A program made the position numbers and the translations under genes. A DNA stretch of 33,313 bases. Origin: Streptomyces sp. SM1 (GTDB taxonomy: Bacteria; Actinomycetota; Actinomycetes; Streptomycetales; Streptomycetaceae). Under the pieces are notes generated by a model that saw only the letters and a list, made by a program, of their open reading frames with translations, ran no database searches and had not been told where the DNA came from. Of this stretch, positions 7,375 through 15,482 are shown one piece after another (within the stretch, counting starts at the first letter, position 1; each line of letters starts with the position of its first letter). Location: NCBI RefSeq assembly GCF_002910825.1, contig NZ_NEUB01000119.1:1-33313 (forward strand), given 5' to 3'.

Positions 7375-10237
7375 GTGCGCACGAGACCCCTCGGACACAG
7401 ACGTGTCCGCACGCTGCTGACAGCCATGGCCTGCGCGTTGGGCCTGGCACTGCCCATGGGCCCCGCCGCCGCTGCCCCCGCACCCGCCCCGGCCGGACCG
7501 GGCGGCGCCCGGGCAGCGGCGGCCGAGGACTTCCAACAGGTCACCCTCGCCAAGGGCGTCGCCGAAATGGGCGAACCCATGACACTGGCCGTCCTGCCGG
7601 ACCGCTCGGTGCTCCACACCTCGCGCGACGGCACACTGCGACGCACCGACGCCGCCGGCACCACCACCGTGGCGGGCACACTGGACGTCTACAGCCACGA
7701 CGAGGAAGGCCTGCAGGGCGTCGCCGTCGACCCCGCCTTCTCCGCCAACCGCTTCGTCTACCTCTACTACGCCCCCCCGGTCGACCACCCCGGCCGGTGA
7801 CGCCCCGAGCGACGGAACGGCATCGGACTTCACCCCGTTCGACGGCGTCAACCGGCTCTCCCGGTTCGTCCTGAGGGCGGACGGAACCCTGGACCCCGGC
7901 AGCGAGAGGAAGATCCTCGGCGTGCCAGCCTCCCGCGGCCTGTGCTGCCACGTCGGCGGCGACATCGACTTCGACGCGGCAGGCAACCTCTACCTCTCGA
8001 CGGGCGACGACACCAACCCCTTCGCCTCGGACGGATACACCCCCATCGACGAGCGCGCCTCGCGCAACCCCGCCTACGACGCCCAGCGTTCCGCGGGCAA
8101 CACCAACGACCTGCGCGGCAAGGTCCTGCGCATCAAGGTGAACCCCGACGCGACGTACAGCATCCCGGCGGGCAACCTCTTCGCACCCGGCACCGCCAGG
8201 ACCCGGCCCGAGATCTACGCCATGGGATTCCGCAACCCCTTCCGGATGAGCGTGGACAAGGCCACGGGCACCGTCCACGTCGGTGACTACGGCCCCGACG
8301 CGGGCACCGCCAACGCCTCCCGCGGACCCGCCGGGCAGGTCGAGTTCAACCGGATCACGAAGGCCGGCAACTTCGGCTGGCCGTACTGCACCGGCGAGAA
8401 CGACGCCTACGTCGACCACGACTTCGCCGGCGGCACCGCGGGCGCGGCCTTCAACTGCGGCGCCCCGAGGAACACTTCGCCGCGCAACACCGGCCTGACC
8501 GAACTGCCGCCCGCCCAGCCCGCCTGGATTCCCTACGACGGCGGTTCGGTCCCCGAGTTCGGCAACGGCTCCGAGTCCCCCATGGGCGGGCCCGTCTACC
8601 GCTACGACGCGGGCTCCACCTCCGAGGTGAAGTTCCCGGCCGAGTACGACGGCGACTTCTTCGCCGGGGAGTTCGGCCGCCGCTGGATCAAGCGGATCGA
8701 GACCGGCGGCGGAACCGTGCAGTCCATCAACCCCTTCTCCTGGAGCGGCACCCAGGTGATGGACATGGCCTTCGGCCCGGACGGCGCGCTCCACGTCCTC
8801 GACTACGGCACCGGCTACTTCAACGGCGACGCCAACTCGGCCCTGTACCGCATCGAGCACGTGACCGGCGGACGCGCCCCGGTGGCCCAGGCGAAAGCCA
8901 GTACCACCTCGGGCGGGGCGCCCCTCACCGTCGCCTTCTCCTCCGCCGGCACCTCCGACCCGGACGGCGACGCGCTGACCTACGCGTGGGCGTTCGGTGA
9001 CGGCGCCACCTCCACGGCCGCCGACCCGTCCCACACCTACACCGCCGACGGCCGGTACACCGCGACACTCGAGGTCACCGACGCCACCGGCAAGTCCGCC
9101 ACGGCCTGCGTACAGATCACCGTCGGCAACACCGCCCCGACCGTACGGCTCGACACCCCCGCCGACGGACGCATCTACGACTTCGGCTCCGCCATCCCGT
9201 TCAAGGTGACCGTCACCGACCCGGAGGACGGCACGATCGACTGCACCAGGGTGAAGGTCACCTTCATCATCGGACACGACAGCCACGGACACCCGCAGAC
9301 CTCCGCCACCGGCTGCACCGGCACCCTGCAGACCCTGGCGGACGGCGAACACGACCCCAACGCCAACATCTTCGGCGTCATCGACGCCGAGTACACCGAC
9401 AAGGGCGCGAACGGACAGCCCGCGCTCACCGCTCACGACCAGCACATCACCCAGCCCAGCCACCGCCAGGCCGAGCACTACGGTGACTCCGCGGGCGTCG
9501 CGGTCATCAGCCACACGCCCGCGCACGGCGGCAGGACGGTCGGCGACATACACAACGGCGACTGGATCTCCTTCACGCCCTACAGCCTCGACAACGTCAC
9601 CGGCTTCACCGCCCGGGTCTCCTCGGGCGGCAGCGGCGGCACGCTCGAGGTCCGCGCGGGCTCCCCGGCCGGCACCCAGCTCGGCACCGCCACCGTGCCG
9701 GTCACCGGCGGCTGGGAGACCTTCCAGGACGTCACCGCCCCCCTGACCGACCGGCCGGCCGGATCCACCACCCTCCACCTCGTCTTCAAGGGCGGCAGCG
9801 CCGCCCTGTTCGACGTCGACGAGTTCTCCTTCACCACCTCCACCGGAACCGGCCCCCGTACGGGTGAGGTGAGGGGGGTGAACGGCAAGTGTCTGGACGT
9901 GGACAACGCGGGGACGGCGGACGGTACGGAGGTGCAGATCTGGACGTGCAACGCGTCGGCGGCGCAGCGCTGGACGGTGGCCGGTGACGGCACGCTGAGG
10001 GCGTTGGGCAAGTGTCTGGACGTCTCCGGTGGCGGGAGTGCGGACGGTACGCGGGTGCAGTTGTGGACGTGCAACGGTACGGGTGCGCAGACGTGGGCGG
10101 CCCAGCCGGACGGTACGGTCCGCAATCCGCAGTCGGGCAAGTGCCTGGACGCCTCGGGCGGTACCTGGAACGACGGGACGCCGGTCCACCTGTGGACCTG
10201 CCACACCGCACCCAACCAGAAATGGACCCTGCCTTGA
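7375..10237 (+). pseudogene. secreted sugar dehydrogenase-PKD-CBM6-ricin lectin protein, split by a C7 frameshift
   Basis: GTG at 7375 (GGAGA upstream) opens a signal peptide (about residues 1-35) and the first blades of a PQQ-type glucose/sorbosone dehydrogenase propeller. That frame stops at 7798-7800. The same protein continues in the +1 frame from about 7779 through CCHVGGDIDF, AAGNLYLSTGDD, YAMGFRNPFRM and NFGWPYCTGEND to 10237. Removing one C from the C7 run at 7772-7778 restores one product of about 950 residues. After the propeller come a PKD domain (about 8880-9120, AFGDGATST), an Ig/CBM6-like stretch (RQAEHYGDSAG) and a C-terminal ricin-type beta-trefoil with repeated GKCLDV...W-T-C motifs. 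It is expected to act extracellularly on polysaccharides or sugars; electron acceptor and substrate are unknown. As written it is non-functional. Confidence 0.85.
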
Positions 10238-10257
10238 CGGCTGACGGTCGCGGGTCA

Positions 10258-10295
10258 CCCCGGTGGTGCGTCGGAACACCGACGCACCACCGGGG
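10258..10295 (+). terminator. perfect 17-bp hairpin after the dehydrogenase gene
   Basis: Left arm CCCCGGTGGTGCGTCGG (10258-10274), loop AACA, and a perfectly complementary right arm (10279-10295). It begins 20 bases after the stop codon. There is no T-tract, as is common for high-GC actinobacterial terminators. Confidence 0.8.
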
Positions 10296-10493
10296 CCGGG
10301 GCCCGTCACAGGCCCCTGCCCCGGTCCGCCGGCGATCTCCGCCGCCGCCCGAGCTGCCCTGCGCGTCGCGATCCGGTTAGGGTGGATTCATCACCTCGGG
10401 CCGACGCCCGCCGACGCCCTCCCGCCAGGACTCCCACCCCGTCTCGCCACTCCCTCAGCGCCGCGGCTCGGCCCGCCTTCGCAGGGAGAGAAC

Positions 10494-10943
10494 ATGAGCA
10501 CTCAGTTCGAGATCGTCATCGACATCGACCGGCCCATCGAGGACGTCTTCGCCTACCTTGCCGACGGTCGCCACGACCCGGAGTTCAGCCCCCGGGTGCT
10601 GGAGATCGAGAAGAGCCCCGACGGCGCCACGCAGGTGGGCACCGTCTTCCACAGCACGGTCAAGGACGTCGGCATGCGCTCGCGGCGGGACTTCGAGATC
10701 AGGGAGCTGGCCGCCCCGCACCGCATTCGCTGGCACGAGGTCTCCCACAACTCCGTCACCGCCGACGAAGGCGGCTACGACCTCGAACCCACGGCGGACG
10801 GCGGCACCCGGGTACGTCTCTTCAACGTCCTCGAGGGGCACGGTCTGGGCAAGGTGCTGCTCCCGCTCGCGGGCAGCGCGGCACGCAAGGACGCCCCGGC
10901 TTTCGGCCGGCGCATCAAGATCGCCGTAGAGGCCTCGGCCTGA
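10494..10943 (+). CDS. SRPBCC-family (START-like) protein
   Basis: The product has 149 residues. It starts at ATG 10494 behind GGGAGAG, with the typical opening of a polyketide-cyclase/dehydrase-like SRPBCC protein: beta strand FEIVIDIDRPIEDVFAYLAD, then strands with EIEKSPDGATQVGTVFH and RIRWHEVSHN, and a closing long helix (AARKDAPAFGRRIKIAVE). These proteins form a hydrophobic ligand pocket; the ligand cannot be predicted. The gene stands alone between the dehydrogenase terminator and a small membrane-protein gene. Confidence 0.88.
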   Translation: MSTQFEIVIDIDRPIEDVFAYLADGRHDPEFSPRVLEIEKSPDGATQVGTVFHSTVKDVGMRSRRDFEIRELAAPHRIRWHEVSHNSVTADEGGYDLEPTADGGTRVRLFNVLEGHGLGKVLLPLAGSAARKDAPAFGRRIKIAVEASA

Positions 10944-11055
10944 CCGGACCCGGCACCCGGGGGGACGGGATCACACGCGTGTCGGCAGGAGAACGGGGAA
11001 CGAGTTACCGCACGAACCAGCCGGTAGGCGCCCCCTATCCCGTCAGGAGACCTTC

Positions 11056-11298
11056 ATGATGGTCGTCGGTATCATCGCTGTCTGCGTGGTCATCGCTGTC
11101 CTCGCCTTCCTCCTCCCGCGCTTCTCGCGGCACCCCCAGAACGGAGCACAACGCACCCTGGGCTTCGGCTCCCGGGCCGGGTCCAAGGCCCCGGGCCCGC
11201 TCGGGCGCCTGTTCAGCAAGCCCTTCAGGTCGAGTTCGCGCGCGGTCAACCGCAGTGGCTCCGCGGGCCGGCGGGCGCGCGGGAAGCTGCCGTTCTGA
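11056..11298 (+). CDS. small single-span basic membrane protein (DUF6411-like)
   Basis: The product has 80 residues, starting at ATG 11056 behind AGGAG. An N-terminal helix (MMVVGIIAVCVVIAVLAFLL) is followed by a strongly basic cytoplasmic tail rich in Ser, Gly, Arg and Lys (FGSRAGSKAPGPLGRLFSKP). The pattern matches a small protein family common in Streptomyces, which I recall as DUF6411. Function unknown. With a net positive tail it could bind lipid head groups or nucleic acid; that is inference only. Confidence 0.75.
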   Translation: MMVVGIIAVCVVIAVLAFLLPRFSRHPQNGAQRTLGFGSRAGSKAPGPLGRLFSKPFRSSSRAVNRSGSAGRRARGKLPF

Positions 11299-11636
11299 CC
11301 GGTGAGGCGGGTGCGCCACCACCACCGTCACCGTCACGGGCACCTGCCCACGGCATCGGGTCCGGCAACCCGGCGCCTCTGCCCCGGCCGCATCGATGAC
11401 ATCTGTCCGATACGACAAATCCAGTCGCCCGTCGCGGAGTTCGCCGCATCCGTCGTGACCCGCCCACCACGCGCCTTCCCATGTCAGCGACCGGACCGGC
11501 CGTGGGGCCGCGCGTGGTGGGGCAGGCTGTACCGCCGAACGGCGTGCCGGCCCCATCGTGCGGGGGCAGGGCTCCTTTCTGCCGTTGGTGAACACACCGG
11601 AGCGACCGTGTGCCCCCAACTCCAAGGAGCCGGACG
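11299..11636. other. intergenic region without a supported gene
   Basis: Frames on both strands here are Arg/Pro/Ala-rich shadows. The only clear signal is AAGGAG at 11622-11627, the ribosome-binding site of the next gene. No hairpin with a long stem was seen. Confidence 0.5.
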
Positions 11637-11911
11637 ATGAAGACGACGGTACGGGCCGAAGAGCTGGACGAGGTCTGGGCAGGGGCGAGATACGGGCTGG
11701 GCCTGCTGCGGATCGACCTCACTGCGGCGGCAGCTACTACAGCCACCCCGGGGACATAGCCGGCTACATGACCCGCAGCGGTTTCAGCGAGGACGGCCGC
11801 CACGTGGTCGTCGTCGAGGCGACCGGCGACGGCTCCGCCCCCGAGCTCGGCACCATGCGGGCCGTGAACGACCTGATCGACCGGCAACTGTGCGCCGTCG
11901 AGGGCCGGTAG
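11637..11911 (+). pseudogene. small conserved-looking protein with an apparent one-base deletion
   Basis: ATG 11637 follows AAGGAG at good spacing and reads MKTTVRAEELDEVWAGARYG then LGLLRID. After that the frame degenerates into Ala/Thr and stops near 11760. From about 11720 a different frame reads HCGGSYYSHPGDIAGYMTRS, followed by GFSEDGRHVVVVEATGDGSA and AVNDLIDRQLC to a TAG at 11909-11911. Adding one base at about 11720-11723 (for example a C making GACCCTCAC) joins the halves into about 91 residues. I do not recognise the family. Confidence 0.6.
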
Positions 11912-11948
11912 TGCCCCGGCGTCCGGAGTGGCCGGTCCGGTGACCCCG

Positions 11949-11965
11949 GCCCGGCCACGCCGGGC
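11949..11965. terminator. short GC hairpin between convergent genes
   Basis: GCCCGGC-CAC-GCCGGGC is a 7-bp stem with a 3-base loop, 38 bases after the stop of the small + gene and about 105 bases beyond the 3' end of the minus-strand PHP gene. It may serve both directions. Confidence 0.4.
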
Positions 11966-12070
11966 GGCCCGTGGCGGCCGCCACCGCGCGCGGCACCGTT
12001 CACCGTCCCGGTGAGGACCCCGCGCGTGGACCGGACCGGGAAGCCGGTCAGGACGACGCGGCGAAACGTG

Positions 12071-13564
12071 CTAACGGGCTTCCACGAACACGGGGTTGGA
12101 GTAGAACCACAGGTCGTCCCAAGGGCTTTCCAGGCCGTCGGCGAGCGGTTCCACCTCATCGGTGCTCGTCCCGCGCACCCGCACGTAGAGATCCGTCCCG
12201 GCGTCGCGCAACGTGTACCTGATGACGTGGTCGGGGCCCTGCCGGCGCCAGTCGCCCGGGCCGAACCGCGCCACCACCTTCGTGGTGGGGTTGGTGTCGG
12301 AGTCGAGGCCGGGGGCCGGCCCCGTGACGTGCCCGACGATCAGGTCGACGCGGCGCACTTCGGGACGTTCGCCACCCGCGTTCGCGCCGGCGGCCGGGCG
12401 GAACCTGATCTCGATGTCCACCTGATCGCGGTCGCGGCTGCCGAGGCGGAGGGTCCCGCCCATGGCCGCACCGCCGTGCCGGCCGGTGACGGTGAGGTCG
12501 AGACCGGTGATCAGGTCCCCCGTTCCCACCCAGACCCGGCCGTTGCGGAGCCCGTCCATGATGTCGGCGTAGTCGTGCCGGGCATGCACATGGGTCTTGC
12601 TGTACTCACCTGGCCAGAAGTCGTAGCCGCCACGGGTCCAGTGCACATGCGAGTCCGACGTCGCGGTGATCCACCAGCGGCGGCCCTCGCCCAGCAGGGA
12701 GTCCCACAGACCGCCGACCCGGGCGGTCATCTGGTCGAATCCGCCGTACGTGGGGTGCCTGCTGTAGCCGCCGCGCGCACGTCCGGTGAGCGGACCGGCC
12801 TGGTGCCCGGGTGCTCCTTCGAAGCCCACGTAGACGTCCGGGGCGGCATTGTTGCCGTTCCGGAACTCGTGCGGGGTGTCCTGGCCGTAGACACCGAGGC
12901 CGGTGGCCGTGCGTGACGTGTGGTGGGCGATGACCAGCGGCTTGTGCCGCATGTCCTTGGCGGTTCTCAGGAACTCGACCATCCTGGCCTCGGTGTTGCG
13001 GCCGGGGTCGGTGGGAAAGGCGTCGTACTTGGCGAAGCGGCTCTCGAGTTCGAACAGTTGCCGGGCCTCGTCCGCGTGGTGAGGGATCATCAGTGTGTGG
13101 TGGTCCAGAGCCGGCGCGTCGAACTCCATGCCCCAGAACTGGAGGACCTCGGGCACCAGTACGCGCGAGCGGAGCAGCTCCGGATAGGCCAGCTCCAGGT
13201 TCACCTTCGAGTGCGTGGGACCGCCGTGGTCGGTGCACATGGCCCAGGTGAGACCGAAGTGCTTGGCCATGATCGCGTTGGTGACGATCGGATACACCCC
13301 GTCCTCGCCCTTGTGGAAGGTGGGCGGGCTGGCGGACGTGTCGAACTCGCCGCTGTACTCGGAGTGCACGTGATGGTCACCGGCGTGCCACGCCCGCCCG
13401 CGGGAGCCGCCGGAAGCACGGTGGTCACCGGCCGCCGCCGACGTGACCGCCGCCCCCGCCAGTGAACTCGCGGCGACGAACGTCGCCCCCACACCGGCGA
13501 ACTTGACCAACTGGCGTCTGGACACAGCCGGGGGATTGCCGTCCTGGACGTTGTTGTCCTTCAC
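12071..13564 (-). CDS. Tat-exported PHP-domain phosphoesterase-like protein
   Basis: The product has 497 residues with a twin-arginine signal (SRRQLVKF at 15-22, then a hydrophobic run ending near residue 45). The mature part opens with AWHAGDHHVHSEYSGEF; His64, His65 and His67 fit the first metal-binding motif of PHP hydrolases. Further candidate ligands are in MCTDHGGPTH, EFDAPALDHHTLMIPHH, VIAHHTSR and TATSDSHVHW. This metal-rich set is expected for a PHP-type metallohydrolase exported folded through Tat. Residues about 365-497 form a second, beta-rich domain. The substrate is unknown; phosphate esters are the usual ones. GTG start with GGGGATGAGGG upstream. It is transcribed in the same direction as aztA, 288 bp downstream of it. 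Confidence 0.82.
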   Translation of the reverse strand: MKDNNVQDGNPPAVSRRQLVKFAGVGATFVAASSLAGAAVTSAAAGDHRASGGSRGRAWHAGDHHVHSEYSGEFDTSASPPTFHKGEDGVYPIVTNAIMAKHFGLTWAMCTDHGGPTHSKVNLELAYPELLRSRVLVPEVLQFWGMEFDAPALDHHTLMIPHHADEARQLFELESRFAKYDAFPTDPGRNTEARMVEFLRTAKDMRHKPLVIAHHTSRTATGLGVYGQDTPHEFRNGNNAAPDVYVGFEGAPGHQAGPLTGRARGGYSRHPTYGGFDQMTARVGGLWDSLLGEGRRWWITATSDSHVHWTRGGYDFWPGEYSKTHVHARHDYADIMDGLRNGRVWVGTGDLITGLDLTVTGRHGGAAMGGTLRLGSRDRDQVDIEIRFRPAAGANAGGERPEVRRVDLIVGHVTGPAPGLDSDTNPTTKVVARFGPGDWRRQGPDHVIRYTLRDAGTDLYVRVRGTSTDEVEPLADGLESPWDDLWFYSNPVFVEAR

Positions 13565-13852
13565 CCCTCATCCCCTTCGTTCGCACGGGTGACGCATGCT
13601 GGGGCGGCCGAGTCTCGAGCCGTTCGCTGAACACGGTGTGAACACCGGCCGCCGGACCGGGAGAACAGAGCCGGCAGAGTCCGGACCACGGCCGGTCCCG
13701 GGGACGGCGGAACGCCCGATGCCATCCGGTGAACGGCCGGCGGTCGTCCGCCCGCGGGGGTCTTGCCGCGCTACGGACGCACCCTAGCGTCGCCTGCGTG
13801 TCCGGCGCCGCACGACGATCCGGCCATTCCCGCCGCGGCACCCGACCGCGCC

Positions 13853-14587
13853 TCAGGCCGGTTGCCGGAGCCGGTCGAGTGCCGAGGGGGTGAGGATCCG
13901 GTCGGGGTGTCCCCGTCCCGCCAGCCGCCCCTCGCGGAGCAGGATGCAGGTGTCGGCCGACCGGGCGGCGTCCAGATCGTGTGTGGCGTGAACGACGGTC
14001 AAACCGTCGGCGGCCAGATCCGTCAGCAGTGTCGCCGTGCGTTCCCGGGCCTCGGGGTCCAGTCCGGTGGTCGGCTCGTCCAGCAGCAGGAGGTCCGACT
14101 CCTGGGCGAGCCCTTGCGCCGTCAGGGCGCGCTGCCGTTGTCCGCCGGAGAGTTCCCCCAGTTGCCGCGTGGCCAGGTCGGCGATGCCCAGACGGTCCAT
14201 GGCCGTGGCCACGGCGGCGTGGTCGCGGCTCGTCAGCCGGCGCCACGCTCCGCGGTCGCTCCATCGCCCCATCTGCACCGTCTGCCGGACCGTCAGCGGC
14301 AGCAGGCCGCCGACCGCGGTGCGCTGGGGGACGAACGCCGGCGGCCGGCCGCCGGCGCGATACAGCTCGCCCGCAGTGGGCCGGATCACACCGGCCAGCA
14401 CGCCGAGCAGCGTGGACTTCCCGCTGCCGTTCGGTCCGACGAGCGCCGTGATCGCCAACGCCGGTATGCCGACGTCGAGTTGATGGAGGACCGGTCGGCC
14501 GGCGTAGCCCGCGGACAGCCCGGCGACACGGATGCGGAACGTCGCGTCCTGGGGGGCGGGGGACGAGGAGGCGGTTTTATTGAACAT
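13853..14587 (-). CDS. aztA: zinc ABC transporter ATP-binding protein AztA
   Basis: The product has 244 residues and a complete ABC ATPase set: Walker A GPNGSGKST, Q-loop FVPQRT, signature LSGGQRQR, Walker B LLLLDEPTTGLD and the switch His in VVHATHD. It powers uptake through the divergent permease; zinc is inferred from the Zur-like box and the AztD-type neighbours. The best start is ATG 14587, because an in-frame ATG at 14596 falls inside the predicted -10 element. With TACAAT ending 7 bases before the ATG, the mRNA is probably leaderless. The frame stays open far upstream on this strand, but that extension overlaps aztB and is not credible. Confidence 0.9.
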   Translation of the reverse strand: MFNKTASSSPAPQDATFRIRVAGLSAGYAGRPVLHQLDVGIPALAITALVGPNGSGKSTLLGVLAGVIRPTAGELYRAGGRPPAFVPQRTAVGGLLPLTVRQTVQMGRWSDRGAWRRLTSRDHAAVATAMDRLGIADLATRQLGELSGGQRQRALTAQGLAQESDLLLLDEPTTGLDPEARERTATLLTDLAADGLTVVHATHDLDAARSADTCILLREGRLAGRGHPDRILTPSALDRLRQPA

Positions 14588-14595
14588 GATTGTCA
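14581..14595. promoter_or_regulatory. Zur-box-like operator between aztA and aztB
   Basis: TGAACATGATTGTCA matches 13 of 15 positions of the actinobacterial Zur consensus as I remember it (TGAAAATGATTTTCA). The sequence is an AT-rich island in an otherwise GC-rich locus and lies over the aztA start codon. Zinc-bound Zur on this site would block both divergent promoters. Confidence 0.75.
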
Positions 14596-14604
14596 TTGTA
14601 GTGT
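14595..14604. promoter_or_regulatory. overlapping divergent -10 elements for aztA and aztB
   Basis: On the minus strand TACAAT (14600-14595) lies 7 bases before the aztA ATG at 14587. On the plus strand TAGTGT (14599-14604) lies 8 bases before the aztB ATG at 14613. Both spacings fit transcription starting at or next to the start codon, so both genes are probably leaderless. No convincing -35 was seen in either direction. Confidence 0.5.
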
Positions 14605-14612
14605 GTGCCGCC

Positions 14613-15467
14613 ATGGAGTGGTTGACAGGCCCTTTCGAGGTGACTTTCGTGCAACGAGCCCTGTGGGGCGGGATGTTGGTGTCGGCGATCTGCGCCCTGG
14701 CGGGAACATGGGTGGTGCTCAGGGGGATGGCCTTCCTCGGCGACGCCATGTCCCACGGGCTGCTGCCCGGGGTCGCGCTGGCCGCACTGCTCGGCGGCAA
14801 CCTGCTGGTGGGGGCGTTGCTGAGCGCGGCCGTCATGACCGCCGGCGTCACCGTCCTCGGCCGTGCCCCGAGGCTGTCCCAGGACACCGGCATCGGCCTG
14901 CTCTTCGTGGGGATGCTCTCGCTCGGCGTCATCATCGTGTCGCGCTCGCAGTCCTTCGCGGTCGATCTGACCGGCTTCCTGTTCGGTGACGTACTGGCGG
15001 TCCGCGAACAGGACCTGATGCTGCTGGGTGCGGCTCTGGTGACGGCCCTCGTCGTCTCGGTCCTCGGCCATCGCGCCTTCCTGGCCCTGGCGTTCGACGC
15101 GCGCAAGGCACGGACTCTGGGCCTGCGCCCCCGCCTGGCCCACGCCCTGCTGCTCGGGCTGCTGGCGCTGGCCATCGTGGCGTCGTTCCACATCGTGGGG
15201 ACGCTGCTGGTACTGGGGCTGCTGATCGCCCCGCCGGCGGCCGCGCTGCCGTGGGCGCGGAGCGTGCGGGGCGTCATGGCGCTGGCCGCGCTGCTCGGCA
15301 TGACCGCCACGTTCTTCGGGCTGCTGCTCTCCTGGCATCTGAGCACCGCCGCCGGAGCGACCGTCTCGGCCCTGGCCGTGACCCTGTTCTTCCTCTCCCG
15401 CCTGGCATCCGCCATCCGCCACCGCCACGCACGCCCGGCCGGCTTCCGTCCGGCGGTCACCGACTGA
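14613..15467 (+). CDS. aztB: zinc ABC transporter permease AztB (ABC-3 family)
   Basis: The product has 284 residues from ATG 14613 (MEWLTGPFEVTFVQRALWGG), the usual opening of this permease group. It has about eight hydrophobic segments and the ABC-3 signature region GTWVVLRGMAFLGDAMSHGL near residues 35-54. The stretch ALAFDARKARTLGLRP is probably the cytoplasmic coupling loop that contacts AztA. ABC-3 permeases import Zn2+ or Mn2+; the operator and the neighbouring genes favour zinc. A longer frame from 14532 overlaps aztA and is rejected. The downstream lipoprotein gene starts 15 bases after the stop, so this is an operon. Confidence 0.9.
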   Translation: MEWLTGPFEVTFVQRALWGGMLVSAICALAGTWVVLRGMAFLGDAMSHGLLPGVALAALLGGNLLVGALLSAAVMTAGVTVLGRAPRLSQDTGIGLLFVGMLSLGVIIVSRSQSFAVDLTGFLFGDVLAVREQDLMLLGAALVTALVVSVLGHRAFLALAFDARKARTLGLRPRLAHALLLGLLALAIVASFHIVGTLLVLGLLIAPPAAALPWARSVRGVMALAALLGMTATFFGLLLSWHLSTAAGATVSALAVTLFFLSRLASAIRHRHARPAGFRPAVTD

Positions 15468-15482
15468 GAAGGACCTGAGGCG

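Noticed and set aside
7541..10309. A 922-codon minus-strand frame antisense to the dehydrogenase
   Set aside because: It is Val/Gly/Arg-rich with no motif, and lies opposite a protein with clear PKD and lectin motifs; it is a GC-bias artefact.
13565..13852. Possible gene or regulatory RNA between aztA and the PHP gene
   Set aside because: Short frames only, no hairpin with a long stem; nothing supportable apart from the PHP gene leader.
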